Source: Bryobacteraceae bacterium
Lineage (GTDB): Bacteria; Acidobacteriota; Terriglobia; Bryobacterales; Bryobacteraceae
DNA: 6,373 nucleotides
NCBI GenBank assembly: GCA_030039005.1
Contig: JASHQT010000216.1
Coordinates: forward strand, 1-6,373
Direction of reading: 5' to 3'
A program made the position numbers and the translations under genes. The stretch's first letter is position 1, and every line of letters starts with the position of its first letter. Below are positions 1 to 6,373 of this stretch, in pieces. The notes under the pieces were generated by a model. The model had not been told where the DNA came from, made no database searches, and saw only the letters and a program-made list of their open reading frames with translations.

Positions 1-951
<951 letters not shown>

Positions 952-964
952 TTCGAGACAAGCG

Positions 965-1291
965 ATGGCCCTACAAGAACGCATTCGCATCCGCCTCAAG
1001 GCGTACGATCACCGCATCCTGGATCAATCCACGTCGGAGATCGCCGACACGGCCAAGCGCACGGGAGCGCACGTAGCGGGTCCCATCCCGCTGCCGACGG
1101 TCAAGAATCGCTACACCGTGCTGCGGTCGCCGCACGTGGACAAGAAGTCGCGGGAGCAGTTTGAAATCCGGACGCACAAGCGGCTGCTCGATATTTTAGA
1201 GCCGACTCAGGACACCGTCGACGCCCTGATGAAGCTGGATCTGCCGGCAGGCGTGGATGTGGAGATCAAGGCGTTTGGGCGAGGGAAGTAG
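965..1291 (+). CDS. rpsJ: 30S ribosomal protein S10 (NusE)
   Basis: S10 is a component of the 30S head; as NusE it also joins the NusB antitermination complex and contacts NusG. The 108-residue product (E. coli 103) has the family hallmarks [14 protein letters not shown] (residues 13-26), AKRTGA (30-35) and the signature around [20 protein letters not shown] (50-69), followed by THKRLLDI. The ATG start gives the standard N-terminus [16 protein letters not shown] modest SD-like GAGA (955-958) lies 6 bases upstream, in the 13-base gap after tuf. The gene is normally followed closely by rplC, but here 176 bases intervene. The long extended loop (about residues 45-65) inserts into the 30S head in known structures. 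There is no sign of truncation, and codon use matches its neighbours. Confidence 0.98.
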   Translation: MALQERIRIRLKAYDHRILDQSTSEIADTAKRTGAHVAGPIPLPTVKNRYTVLRSPHVDKKSREQFEIRTHKRLLDILEPTQDTVDALMKLDLPAGVDVEIKAFGRGK

Positions 1292-1300
1292 GAAAAGGCA

Positions 1301-1380
1301 ATGAATACGACGAAGACAAGGGAGACGAGGAATACCGCGGAGCGTTCCTCGTATTCCGCGTCTCCTTCGTATTCCCAGAG
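1301..1380. repeat. Palindromic repeat unit 1 in the rpsJ-rplC spacer
   Basis: This is the first of two related units. It begins ATGAATAC and ends CCAGAG. Inside, 1321-1335 (GGAGACGAGGAATAC) pairs with 1351-1365 (GTATTCCGCGTCTCC) at 14 of 15 positions around a 15-base loop. An outer arm, 1303-1310 (GAATACGA), pairs perfectly with 1367-1374, leaving a 10-base bulge on the left and one base on the right. The first 33 bases match 29/33 with the start of unit 2, and the last 36 bases (1345-1380) match 28/36 with 1426-1461. No T-run follows the hairpin, so it does not look like an intrinsic terminator. No transposase or target-site duplication is visible, so its origin is unknown. Confidence 0.8.
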
Positions 1381-1471
1381 AAGAATGAATACAAGGAACA
1401 CGAGGGAGACGAGGAATGGGCGCCATTCCCTGTATTCCTGGTCTTCCTGGTATTGCCAGAGGTGTTCATGA
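1301..1471 (+). CDS. Possible 56-codon small ORF in the rpsJ-rplC spacer, overlapping rplC
   Basis: An open frame starts at ATG 1301 and ends at TGA 1469-1471, overlapping the rplC ATG (1468-1470) as ATGA. An SD-like AGGA (1290-1293), overlapping the rpsJ stop, lies 7 bases upstream. The predicted peptide is Arg/Thr/Ser/Asn-rich and internally repeated: [11 protein letters not shown] at residues 1-11 and [11 protein letters not shown] at 29-39, a 28-codon period. The C-terminus is Trp/Tyr/Cys-containing. I recognise no family. Arginine is mostly encoded by AGG/AGA, unlike the CGC-rich flanking ribosomal genes, so codon use argues against an old conserved protein. The whole frame lies in two palindromic repeat units whose composition is poor in stop codons on both strands, so openness alone is weak evidence. 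The SD and the ATGA overlap are the arguments in favour. It could be a translated leader coupled to rplC, or simply noncoding repeat. Confidence 0.25.
   Translation: MNTTKTRETRNTAERSSYSASPSYSQRRMNTRNTRETRNGRHSLYSWSSWYCQRCS
1385..1461. repeat. Palindromic repeat unit 2, abutting the rplC ribosome binding site
   Basis: This is the second unit, again running from ATGAATAC to CCAGAG. Its arms 1387-1419 and 1423-1455 are each 33 bases and oppose each other around a 3-base GCG loop. By my alignment 25 of 33 positions are Watson-Crick pairs and two more could be G-U. The stem ends 2 bases before the AGAGG that serves as the rplC SD, so the terminal CCAGAG of the repeat supplies most of that SD. The two units begin 84 bases apart (28 codons). 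As RNA, this hairpin would sit immediately 5' of the rplC initiation region and could influence it. This is inference from pairing only; no folding energy was calculated. Confidence 0.8.
1458..1464 (+). promoter_or_regulatory. Ribosome binding site that fixes the rplC start
   Basis: The purine-rich AGAGGTG has its GAGG core (1459-1462) 5 bases before ATG 1468. This supports ATG 1468 over the in-frame TTG at 1453, which lies inside the right arm of the upstream hairpin. The resulting N-terminus, [16 protein letters not shown], is the normal L3 beginning. Confidence 0.75.
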
Positions 1472-2100
1472 TCCCAGGGATATTAGGCAAGAAAATCGGG
1501 ATGAGCCAGGTGTTCCGCGCCGACGGCCAGGTAGTGCCGGTGACGCTGTTGAAGGCCGGCCCGTGCGTGGTGGTGCAGCGCAAGACGCCGAATACGGACG
1601 GCTACGACGCCATTCAGTTGGGTCTGGTGGAGTTCGCCAAAGCCTCGCGCGCTACTAAGCCGATGGCGGGGCATCTGAAAAAAGCCAGCGCCGATGGCGT
1701 GAAGTTTCTGCGCGAAGTGCGCATGCGGCCGGGCGACGATGATTTGAAACAGGGTGACCGAGTGCTGGTGGATCAGTTCAAGCCCACCGACAAGGTGGAC
1801 GTCATCGGCGTGAGCAAAGGCCGCGGGTTCGCCAGTCTGGTGAAGCGGCATCATTTCCGCGGCGGCCCGGACACGCACGGATCGATGTTCAATCGCGCAC
1901 CGGGTTCCATTGGCGCTTCCAGCTTTCCTTCGCGCGTGTTTCCGGGCACCCGCATGGCCGGCCACATGGGTAATCAGCAGGTGACGATCCGCAATCTGGA
2001 GGTGGTGGATGTGGGGGCCGAGGACAACGTGCTGGTGATCAAGGGCGCGGTTCCGGGTCCCAACGGCGGGTATGTGCTGGTGAAAAGGGCGAAAAGGTAA
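1468..2100 (+). CDS. rplC: 50S ribosomal protein L3
   Basis: L3 is an early-assembling 50S protein that binds 23S rRNA and sends a loop toward the peptidyl transferase centre. The 210-residue product (E. coli 209) shows [12 protein letters not shown] at the N-terminus, the family signature [20 protein letters not shown] (residues 114-133) followed by [10 protein letters not shown], and [15 protein letters not shown] (163-177). In the central loop the sequence is [12 protein letters not shown] (147-158), whereas E. coli has GSIGQNQTPGRV. The glutamine methylated by PrmB in E. coli is therefore absent, as in many non-proteobacterial L3 proteins as I recall. The start was chosen from the SD and family N-terminus; TTG at 1453 would add five residues encoded by the hairpin. 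The gene is followed after 5 bases by rplD. Confidence 0.97.
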   Translation: MIPGILGKKIGMSQVFRADGQVVPVTLLKAGPCVVVQRKTPNTDGYDAIQLGLVEFAKASRATKPMAGHLKKASADGVKFLREVRMRPGDDDLKQGDRVLVDQFKPTDKVDVIGVSKGRGFASLVKRHHFRGGPDTHGSMFNRAPGSIGASSFPSRVFPGTRMAGHMGNQQVTIRNLEVVDVGAEDNVLVIKGAVPGPNGGYVLVKRAKR

Positions 2101-2105
2101 CGAGC

Positions 2106-2732
2106 ATGCCGAGCGTAGACGTGGTGGATTTGAATAACTCCGTGGTGGGCTCGGTGGAGCTGGCCGACGATGTGTTCGGCGCACCGGTGAACGAGCATCT
2201 CCTCTATGAGGCCGTGCGCCATGCGCAGGCGGCACGGCGCGGCGGAAACGCCAAGACCAAGACGCGGCACGAGGTATCGGGTTCAGGCAAGAAGCTGTGG
2301 CGGCAAAAGGGAACGGGCCGGGCGCGCATGGGCTCCATCCGGTCGCCGCTGTGGCGGCATGGCGGAACGGTGCATGGGCCGCAGCCGCGCGATTACAGCT
2401 ACAAGCTTCCGCGCAAAATGCTGCTGGGCGCGCTACGTTCGGCGCTTTCAGCCAAGCTGCGGGACGGCGAGCTGCGAGTGGTGAACGAATTCGCGCTGGC
2501 CGACCACAAGACAAAAGGCATGCGCAGCGCCCTCGATGTGCTGGGCGCACCCAAGACCGTACTGGTGATCGATCACGGCGAAAACCGGAACCTCGCGCTC
2601 AGCACGCGCAATATCGCCGGGGTGAAGCTGGTTTCGACCAAAGAGGTCGAGGTGTACGATCTGCTTGCGCACGCCGGCGTCCTGCTTTCGCAAGCCGCGG
2701 CGCAGAAACTTTCGGAGGCGCTCGCAAAATGA
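2106..2732 (+). CDS. rplD: 50S ribosomal protein L4
   Basis: L4 binds domain I of 23S rRNA and extends a long loop to the nascent-peptide exit tunnel. In E. coli it also autoregulates the S10 operon through the leader upstream of rpsJ; that leader is not in this window, so nothing can be said about it here. The 208-residue product (E. coli 201) has the conserved tunnel loop, about residues 45-98, with LWRQKGTGRAR at 64-74, then GSIRSPLWRHGG and PRKM. Lys68 in RQKGTG corresponds to E. coli Lys63, so the loop looks wild type. ATG 2106 begins 5 bases after the rplC stop; the likely SD is the AAGG (2094-2097) in the last rplC codons. The end overlaps the rplW start as ATGA (2729-2732), which suggests translational coupling. 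Confidence 0.97.
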   Translation: MPSVDVVDLNNSVVGSVELADDVFGAPVNEHLLYEAVRHAQAARRGGNAKTKTRHEVSGSGKKLWRQKGTGRARMGSIRSPLWRHGGTVHGPQPRDYSYKLPRKMLLGALRSALSAKLRDGELRVVNEFALADHKTKGMRSALDVLGAPKTVLVIDHGENRNLALSTRNIAGVKLVSTKEVEVYDLLAHAGVLLSQAAAQKLSEALAK

Positions 2733-3016
2733 ACATCTATGAAGTGATCAAACGGCCCATTGTGACTGAAAAGGGCGTCTCCAAGAAGGACCACGAACGC
2801 ACGCTCTGTTTTCAGGTTGCCCCGAATGCCAATAAAACGATGGTGAAGGCCGCCGTGGAGCAGCTCTTTAAGGTGAAAGTGGCCGACGTGCGCACCGTGA
2901 ACACCGTTGGCAAACTGCGGCGCCGCGGAAAATTTTCCGGCTATCGCTCGGATTGGAAGAAAGCCTACGTGCGGTTGAAGGCGGATCAAAAGGTCCCCGA
3001 ATACGCCGAGATCTAG
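2729..3016 (+). CDS. rplW: 50S ribosomal protein L23
   Basis: L23 sits at the exit of the peptide tunnel and is the docking site for trigger factor and the signal recognition particle. The 95-residue product (E. coli 100) begins [16 protein letters not shown], where Glu15 in the TEK motif matches the trigger-factor-contacting glutamate (E. coli Glu18). It continues with [20 protein letters not shown] and the rRNA-binding [18 protein letters not shown]. The start is ATG 2729, inside the final codons of rplD (ATGA overlap), with a strong SD GGAGG (2714-2718) 10 bases upstream. The frame stays open upstream to 2297 only because it runs out of frame through rplD; that extension has no L23 counterpart. 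rplB follows after 16 bases. Confidence 0.97.
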   Translation: MNIYEVIKRPIVTEKGVSKKDHERTLCFQVAPNANKTMVKAAVEQLFKVKVADVRTVNTVGKLRRRGKFSGYRSDWKKAYVRLKADQKVPEYAEI

Positions 3017-3032
3017 GAAAGAGATATACGCC

Positions 3033-3866
3033 ATGGCGATGAAAAGCTACAACCCGTTTACGCCCTCGCGGCGCTTCATGAGTATCGTCTCGCGCGAGGA
3101 ACTCGCGAAGAAGGCCCCCGAGAAATCGCTGGTGGTGGGCAAGAAGCGTTCGGGGGGGCGCAACAGCGAAGGGCTGACCTCGTCGCGTTTCCGCGGCGGC
3201 GGAGCGAAGAAAGCGTACCGCGTCATCGATTTCAAGCGCGACAAGTTCGGCATCCCGGCCAAGGTGGCCGCTATCGAGTACGATCCCAACCGCACGGCGC
3301 GTATCGCCCTGTTGCACTATGCCGATGGCGAGAAGCGCTACATCATCTGCCCGGTGGGCCTGGAAGTGGGCCGTACGGTGAGCTCGGGCGCCGAGGCCGA
3401 CATCTTGGTCGGAAACGCGCTGCCGCTCAAAAACATTCCGGCCGGCACGGTGGTGCACAACGTCGAGCTGCGGCCGGGCAAGGGGGCGCAGATGGCGCGG
3501 TCGGCGGGGGCGCAGGCGCAACTGGTTTCGCGCGAAGGCGGCATCGCGCTGCTGAAGCTGCCCTCGGGCGAAGTGCGCCGGGTGCAGGTGGAATGCCTGG
3601 CGACCATCGGACAGGTGGGCAACGTCGATCACGAGAACGAGTCGCACGGCAAGGCCGGGAAAACGCGCTGGCTCGGCAAGCGCCCGCACAATCGCGGCGT
3701 GTCTATGAATCCAGTCGATCATCCCCACGGCGGCGGCGAAGGAAAATCGTCGGGCGGACGGCATCCGGTGACGCCCTGGGGCCAGCCGACGCGCGGCTTC
3801 AAGACGCGGAACAACAAACGCACTGATAAATGGATCGTCAGCCGTAAAGCTAAGAAGAGGGGCTAG
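3033..3866 (+). CDS. rplB: 50S ribosomal protein L2
   Basis: L2 is a highly conserved 50S protein at the subunit interface that helps subunit association and peptidyl transferase centre assembly. The 277-residue product (E. coli 273) starts [14 protein letters not shown], the usual L2 N-terminus. It carries [19 protein letters not shown] (42-60), an OB-fold and SH3-like core with [20 protein letters not shown] (81-100), and the near-invariant [13 protein letters not shown] (225-237). His230 there corresponds to the functionally important His229 of E. coli. The C-terminus [20 protein letters not shown] and the basic KAKKRG tail are typical. ATG 3033 is preferred over ATG 3039 on family length; GAGAT (3021-3025) is the SD. 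An unusual 61-base G-rich gap follows before rpsS. Confidence 0.98.
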   Translation: MAMKSYNPFTPSRRFMSIVSREELAKKAPEKSLVVGKKRSGGRNSEGLTSSRFRGGGAKKAYRVIDFKRDKFGIPAKVAAIEYDPNRTARIALLHYADGEKRYIICPVGLEVGRTVSSGAEADILVGNALPLKNIPAGTVVHNVELRPGKGAQMARSAGAQAQLVSREGGIALLKLPSGEVRRVQVECLATIGQVGNVDHENESHGKAGKTRWLGKRPHNRGVSMNPVDHPHGGGEGKSSGGRHPVTPWGQPTRGFKTRNNKRTDKWIVSRKAKKRG

Positions 3867-3927
3867 GAATTGGGGATCAGGGGGCTGGCAAGTTGGGGTT
3901 GGCTAGAGCCGGTAGAGGAAACGAGAG
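3867..3927 (+). other. G-rich rplB-rpsS spacer with possible quadruplex
   Basis: This gap is long for the operon. It has G runs at 3872-3875, 3880-3884, 3887-3888, 3895-3898 and 3901-3902, all on the coding strand. Three runs are four or more bases; with the GG pairs, a two-tetrad quadruplex in RNA is conceivable, but a canonical four-run G3 motif is absent. The rpsS SD, AGAGGA (3914-3919) or GAGAG (3923-3927), lies at the end. There is no ORF, no terminator-like hairpin with a T-run, and no promoter that I can support. It is either a relaxed spacer or a remnant of an intergenic repeat. Confidence 0.4.
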
Positions 3928-4227
3928 ATGAGTAGATCACTTAAAAAAGGACCGTTCACCGACGACCACCTGCTGAAGAAGGTGGTGGATATGAACGAGA
4001 AGAACGAAAAGAAAGTGGTGCGAACCTGGTCGCGGCGCTCTACCATCGTTCCCGAATTCATCGGCCATACGCTCGGCGTTCACAACGGCAAGAAATTCAT
4101 CCCGGTGTACATCACCGAGAACATGGTGGGCCACAAGCTGGGCGAGTTTTCCCCCACGCGTCAGTTCAAGGGGCACTCGGTGAAAGCCGCGGCCACCACG
4201 ACGGAAAAGACCGCCAAGCCGGCTTAA
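3928..4227 (+). CDS. rpsS: 30S ribosomal protein S19
   Basis: S19 is a 30S head protein that works with S13 near the A-site tRNA and forms intersubunit bridge contacts. The 99-residue product (E. coli 92) starts [19 protein letters not shown] and includes the family signature [20 protein letters not shown] (38-57), then [20 protein letters not shown] (59-78). The C-terminal tail (about 86-99) is Ala/Thr/Lys-rich and slightly longer than in E. coli. ATG 3928 is preceded by AGAGGA at 8 bases. The stop TAA (4225-4227) overlaps the AAGGA SD of rplV. Confidence 0.98.
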   Translation: MSRSLKKGPFTDDHLLKKVVDMNEKNEKKVVRTWSRRSTIVPEFIGHTLGVHNGKKFIPVYITENMVGHKLGEFSPTRQFKGHSVKAAATTTEKTAKPA

Positions 4228-4236
4228 GGACACAAG

Positions 4237-4608
4237 ATGCAAGCGAGAGCTGAAGCCCGATACATTCGATCGTCGCCGCAAAAGGCGCGGCTGGTGGTGG
4301 ATTTGATCCGCGGACGCAGCGCCAACGAGGCGCGCATTATTCTGCGCCAGACTAATAAGCGCATGGCGCCTACCGTGCTGAAGGTGCTCGATTCGGCCAT
4401 CGCCAACGCCGAGAATCGCAACAACGACGTGGACGTGGACGCGCTGGTGGTGAGCGGCGCGTATGTGAACGAAGGCCCGCGGCAGAAGCGTATCCGGCCG
4501 GCGCCCATGGGCCGCGCCTATCGCTATCAAAGGCGGACCTCGCACATCGTGGTGGAGGTCAGCGACAAGCAGGGCGCCGTGGAAACGGCCACTGAGGAGA
4601 ACGCATAG
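4237..4608 (+). CDS. rplV: 50S ribosomal protein L22
   Basis: L22 binds all domains of 23S rRNA and lines the exit tunnel with a beta-hairpin next to L4, at the tunnel constriction where macrolides bind. The 123-residue product (E. coli 110) begins [20 protein letters not shown] and ends its core with the tunnel hairpin, about residues 83-102, including [20 protein letters not shown] (85-104). A short acidic tail (about 110-123) extends past the E. coli end. The SD AAGGA (4226-4230) is 6 bases before the ATG and overlaps the rpsS stop. The rplV TAG shares its G with the GTG start of rpsC (TAGTG, 4606-4610), a one-base overlap that favours reinitiation. Confidence 0.97.
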   Translation: MQARAEARYIRSSPQKARLVVDLIRGRSANEARIILRQTNKRMAPTVLKVLDSAIANAENRNNDVDVDALVVSGAYVNEGPRQKRIRPAPMGRAYRYQRRTSHIVVEVSDKQGAVETATEENA

Positions 4609-5513
4609 TGGGACAGAAAGTACATCCGTACGGCTTTCGTCTGGGGGTCACCAAGACCTGGCGGTCGCGTTGGTTCGCCAAGCAGGATTATGCGCGGCTG
4701 CTGAGGGAAGACCTGGAGCTGAAGAATGCGCTGCGCGAGCGTTTGAAATCGGCGGGCGTTAGCTCGGTGGAAGTGGACCGGCCCGGCAATAAACTACGCG
4801 TGACCATTCGGACGTCGCGGCCCGGCATCATCATCGGGCGCAAGGGCGCCGAGATCGAGAAGCTCAAGGGCGATCTGGCTAAGAAGACCAAGCGCGAAGT
4901 CTTTATCGATATTCAGGAAGTGCACAAGCCGGAGCTGGATGCGCAACTGGTGGCCGAGTCGATCGCGCTGCAACTGGAAAAGCGCGTGGCGTTTCGGAGA
5001 GCGATGCGCAAGGCCGTCGATTCGGCGCTGCGCTTCGGCTGCAAAGGCATTAAGGTTCGCGTCTCGGGCCGGCTGAACGGCGCCGAAATCGCGCGCAGCG
5101 AATGGTATCTCCAAGGCCAGCTCCCACTGCACACTTTGCGGGCGGATCTGGACTACGGATTCGCGCAGGCCTATACGACCTACGGCGTGATCGGGATCAA
5201 GTGCTGGACCTACAAGGGCGAGATTCTGGACGGCGGCCGGCGCGACTCTTTGCGGAATGAACCGGAGCCGCGCAGGCCTTTGCGCGACCGCCGCGAGCGC
5301 GAGCGCCGTCCCCAGGCTCCTTTTGCGCCTCCGGCGCCCGAAGGCGCGGGTCCCGTGGTGCAGGCGGTTCCCGAGGTGAGTACGACGCCGCGCGTCGCGC
5401 CCATTCTGCCGCCGCTGGCCCCGCCGCAACCGGCCTGGAAGCAGGAAGGGAAACAGGAGGGGAAGCAGGAAGCAAAGTCGGAATCGGGTGGCTCGGAGCC
5501 CAATAAGGAATAA
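4608..5513 (+). CDS. rpsC: 30S ribosomal protein S3 with a long low-complexity C-terminal tail
   Basis: S3 forms part of the mRNA entry channel and the ribosomal helicase with S4 and S5. The product is 301 residues against 233 in E. coli. The N-terminus [20 protein letters not shown] is canonical and fixes the GTG start at 4608, with SD GAGGAGA (4594-4600) 7 bases upstream. A KH type II domain has its GRKG loop at residues 77-80 ([16 protein letters not shown]). The C-terminal domain includes [13 protein letters not shown] (154-166) and ends near [13 protein letters not shown] (195-207). From about residue 208 the sequence becomes an Arg/Pro-rich stretch, then Pro/Ala/Val-rich, then Lys-Gln-Glu repeats (278-290). 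This tail of roughly 90 residues is probably disordered. The stop overlaps the rplP SD. Confidence 0.97.
   Translation: MGQKVHPYGFRLGVTKTWRSRWFAKQDYARLLREDLELKNALRERLKSAGVSSVEVDRPGNKLRVTIRTSRPGIIIGRKGAEIEKLKGDLAKKTKREVFIDIQEVHKPELDAQLVAESIALQLEKRVAFRRAMRKAVDSALRFGCKGIKVRVSGRLNGAEIARSEWYLQGQLPLHTLRADLDYGFAQAYTTYGVIGIKCWTYKGEILDGGRRDSLRNEPEPRRPLRDRRERERRPQAPFAPPAPEGAGPVVQAVPEVSTTPRVAPILPPLAPPQPAWKQEGKQEGKQEAKSESGGSEPNKE
5439..5474 (+). repeat. 12-base tandem repeat, three copies, in the rpsC 3' end
   Basis: Three in-frame 12-base copies (5439-5450, 5451-5462, 5463-5474) encode KQEG, KQEG and KQEA (S3 residues 278-289). Copies 1 and 2 differ only at the third base of two codons, as do copies 2 and 3 apart from the final codon. 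The middle copy contains AGGAGG (5455-5460), a perfect anti-SD complement, with no start codon at a usable distance, so it is not a ribosome binding site. It looks like slippage-type expansion of the tail. Confidence 0.75.
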
Positions 5514-5528
5514 GGAAACGACATCGCC

Positions 5529-5951
5529 ATGTTGATGCCCAAGAAGGTCAAGTACAGGAAACAGCAGCGCGGCCGCATGACCGGCAAAGCCTGGCGCGGC
5601 TCCTCGCTCGCGTTCGGCGACTTCGGTCTGAAAGCCATGCGCTGCGGCTGGATTACGGACCGGCAGATCGAAGCCGCTCGCGTCGCCATGACGCGCTTCA
5701 TCAAGCGCGGCGGCAAAGTTTGGATCCGGCTGTTTCCCGACAAACCCATCACCAAGAAGCCCGCAGAGACCCGTATGGGCAAGGGCAAGGGCGCGCCCGA
5801 GCAGTGGGTGGCGGTGATCCGGCCCGGCAAGATTCTGTTCGAGATGGAAGGCGTGCCGAAAGCGACGGCGGAAGAAGCGTTCCGCCTGGCGGCGGGCAAA
5901 CTGCCGCTGCCGACCAAGCTGGTGAGCCGTGAGGAGAACCACGGGGCTTAA
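5529..5951 (+). CDS. rplP: 50S ribosomal protein L16
   Basis: L16 is a late-assembling 50S protein near the A-site tRNA elbow, needed for A-site function. The 140-residue product (E. coli 136) starts [20 protein letters not shown], and has the central [17 protein letters not shown] (40-56) and [16 protein letters not shown] (63-78). The signature [19 protein letters not shown] (82-100) contains Arg82, equivalent to the arginine hydroxylated in E. coli L16 (Arg81). The first ATG (5529) rather than the ATG at 5535 matches the family N-terminus. The SD AAGGAAA (5512-5518), which overlaps the rpsC stop, is 10 bases upstream. rpmC follows after 27 bases. Confidence 0.98.
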   Translation: MLMPKKVKYRKQQRGRMTGKAWRGSSLAFGDFGLKAMRCGWITDRQIEAARVAMTRFIKRGGKVWIRLFPDKPITKKPAETRMGKGKGAPEQWVAVIRPGKILFEMEGVPKATAEEAFRLAAGKLPLPTKLVSREENHGA

Positions 5952-5978
5952 GGCGGAGTCCGGGAGCGGGAGAAAGAC

Positions 5979-6218
5979 ATGAGAGCAGAAAAACTACGGG
6001 AACTCGATAGCGACGAGCTGCGCCGGCAGGTGGCTGAAATGGGCGAGCAGGATTTCCGGCTGCGTTTCCAGATGAGCATGGGCCAGAGCGACGGGTTGAA
6101 GAAAGTGCGCGGCATGCGCAAGGACCGCGCGCGCATCCTCACCATCCTGCGCGACCGCGAACTACATCCGGAAACCGCGCCCGAGCCCAGCCCCAAAAAG
6201 AAGAAGAAGGGAAAGTAA
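5979..6218 (+). CDS. rpmC: 50S ribosomal protein L29
   Basis: L29 is a small two-helix protein beside L23 at the tunnel exit. The 79-residue product (E. coli 63) begins MRAEKLRELDSDELRRQVAE, has the FRLRFQ segment (26-31) and the conserved basic helix KKVRGMRKDRARILTILRDR (41-60). Residues 62-79 form an extra tail rich in Pro, Glu and Lys, with five consecutive lysines near the end. The SD is GGGAGA (5968-5973), 5 bases before ATG 5979. The gap to rpsQ is only 3 bases. The tail is probably disordered; its basic end could contact rRNA, but that is a guess. Confidence 0.95.
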   Translation: MRAEKLRELDSDELRRQVAEMGEQDFRLRFQMSMGQSDGLKKVRGMRKDRARILTILRDRELHPETAPEPSPKKKKKGK

Positions 6219-6221
6219 GCC

Positions 6222-6373
6222 ATGGCCGACAGCGCGACTTCGACAACAACACAAAAGACCGGTACGAAGAATGAAAAGGTAGGCCAGGTGGTTTCAGCCA
6301 AGATGACCAAGACCATCGTGGTGGAAGTGACGCGGCGCGTTCCCCATCCGGTCTACAAGCGCATCATCAACAA
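6222..6373 (+). CDS. rpsQ: 30S ribosomal protein S17, 5' part (3' end outside the window)
   Basis: S17 is a primary 16S rRNA-binding OB-fold protein important for early 30S assembly. Fifty complete codons are visible before the window ends. After a polar N-terminal stretch (MADSATSTTTQKTGTKNEK), the sequence GQVVSAKMTKTIVVEVTRRV (21-40), then PHPVYKRIIN, is the standard S17 core; E. coli has [20 protein letters not shown] followed by KHPIY. The N-terminal extension is roughly ten residues longer than in E. coli and rich in Thr, Ser and Lys. The start ATG 6222 is 3 bases after rpmC; the only SD candidate is GGGA (6209-6212), in the last rpmC codons. Confidence 0.95.
   Translation, partial: MADSATSTTTQKTGTKNEKVGQVVSAKMTKTIVVEVTRRVPHPVYKRIIN

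Noticed and set aside
1301..1461. Intrinsic terminators or a CRISPR array in the rpsJ-rplC spacer
   Set aside because: Neither hairpin is followed by a T-run, and termination here would cut off the operon. Two diverged palindromic units without distinct spacers do not make a CRISPR array.
1453..1467. TTG at 1453 as an upstream start for rplC
   Set aside because: It lies in the right arm of the unit 2 hairpin, has no SD, and adds five residues not seen in L3. ATG 1468 has an SD and gives the family N-terminus.
1196..1583. Overlapping antisense ORFs across the rpsJ-rplC spacer with hydrophobic VFLVF-like runs
   Set aside because: The runs come from the complement of the repeated GAATAC/GGAGACGAGG words, and the frames extend into rpsJ and rplC antisense. 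I see no SD or context for a minus-strand gene.
1416..1658. 80-codon + strand ORF starting in the spacer
   Set aside because: It runs out of frame through rplC with no conserved sequence; it is a shadow of L3.
2297..2728. Long in-frame upstream extension of rplW (239-residue ORF)
   Set aside because: It is the +2 frame of rplD; its translation has no L23 resemblance. L23 starts naturally at ATG 2729 with GGAGG upstream.
5455..5460. AGGAGG in the rpsC tail as a ribosome binding site
   Set aside because: No start codon lies 4-12 bases downstream. The motif follows from the KQEG codon repeat.
4794..5942. 382-residue antisense ORF opposite rpsC and rplP, and the 355-residue one at 1483-2550
   Set aside because: Both are mirror frames of real ribosomal genes in GC-rich DNA, where antisense frames stay open by codon bias. 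There is no recognisable domain.

Overview
The window is a compact, single-strand (+) stretch of a bacterial str-S10 ribosomal protein operon. It opens inside tuf (EF-Tu) and runs through rpsJ, rplC, rplD, rplW, rplB, rpsS, rplV, rpsC, rplP and rpmC into the first 50 codons of rpsQ. This is the canonical bacterial order with no gene missing, so tuf is directly linked to the S10 cluster. I see no promoter, intrinsic terminator, tRNA, rRNA, CRISPR array or transposase gene. The region reads as the interior of one long transcript. Most junctions are tight: a 4-base ATGA overlap (rplD/rplW), a 1-base overlap (rplV/rpsC), and short gaps in which the Shine-Dalgarno (SD) sequence often overlaps or directly follows the upstream stop codon.

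The sequence is GC-rich with strong G/C preference at third codon positions. Several ribosomal proteins carry low-complexity tails that the E. coli proteins lack: a Pro/Arg then Lys-Gln-Glu tail on S3, a poly-Lys tail on L29 and a Thr/Ser/Lys-rich N-terminal extension on S17. Gene order, EF-Tu and L3 sequence type, and these tails would fit an Acidobacteriota-like soil bacterium. That placement is an impression from memory, not something the window proves.

Layout: 1-951 tuf 3' part; 965-1291 rpsJ; 1292-1467 an unusually long 176-base spacer; 1468-2732 rplC and rplD; 2729-3866 rplW and rplB; 3867-3927 a G-rich spacer; 3928-5513 rpsS, rplV and rpsC; 5529-6218 rplP and rpmC; 6222 to the end, rpsQ. 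The products act together: S3, S10, S17 and S19 belong to the 30S subunit; L2, L3, L4, L16, L22, L23 and L29 to the 50S; EF-Tu delivers aminoacyl-tRNA to the assembled ribosome.

The one clearly non-routine element is the rpsJ-rplC spacer. It holds two diverged copies of a roughly 80-base palindromic unit (1301-1380 and 1385-1461), each able to fold into a long imperfect hairpin and each ending in the same six bases. The end of the second copy supplies the rplC SD. The spacer also contains an unbroken 56-codon reading frame (1301-1471) with its own SD and a 4-base ATGA overlap with the rplC start. It may be a repeat-family insertion co-opted as a leader or translational coupling device, or a passive repeat whose composition happens to lack stop codons. 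A secondary point is that EF-Tu has Ser where E. coli has Ala375, a position tied to kirromycin resistance. No wholly new system is evident beyond these points.
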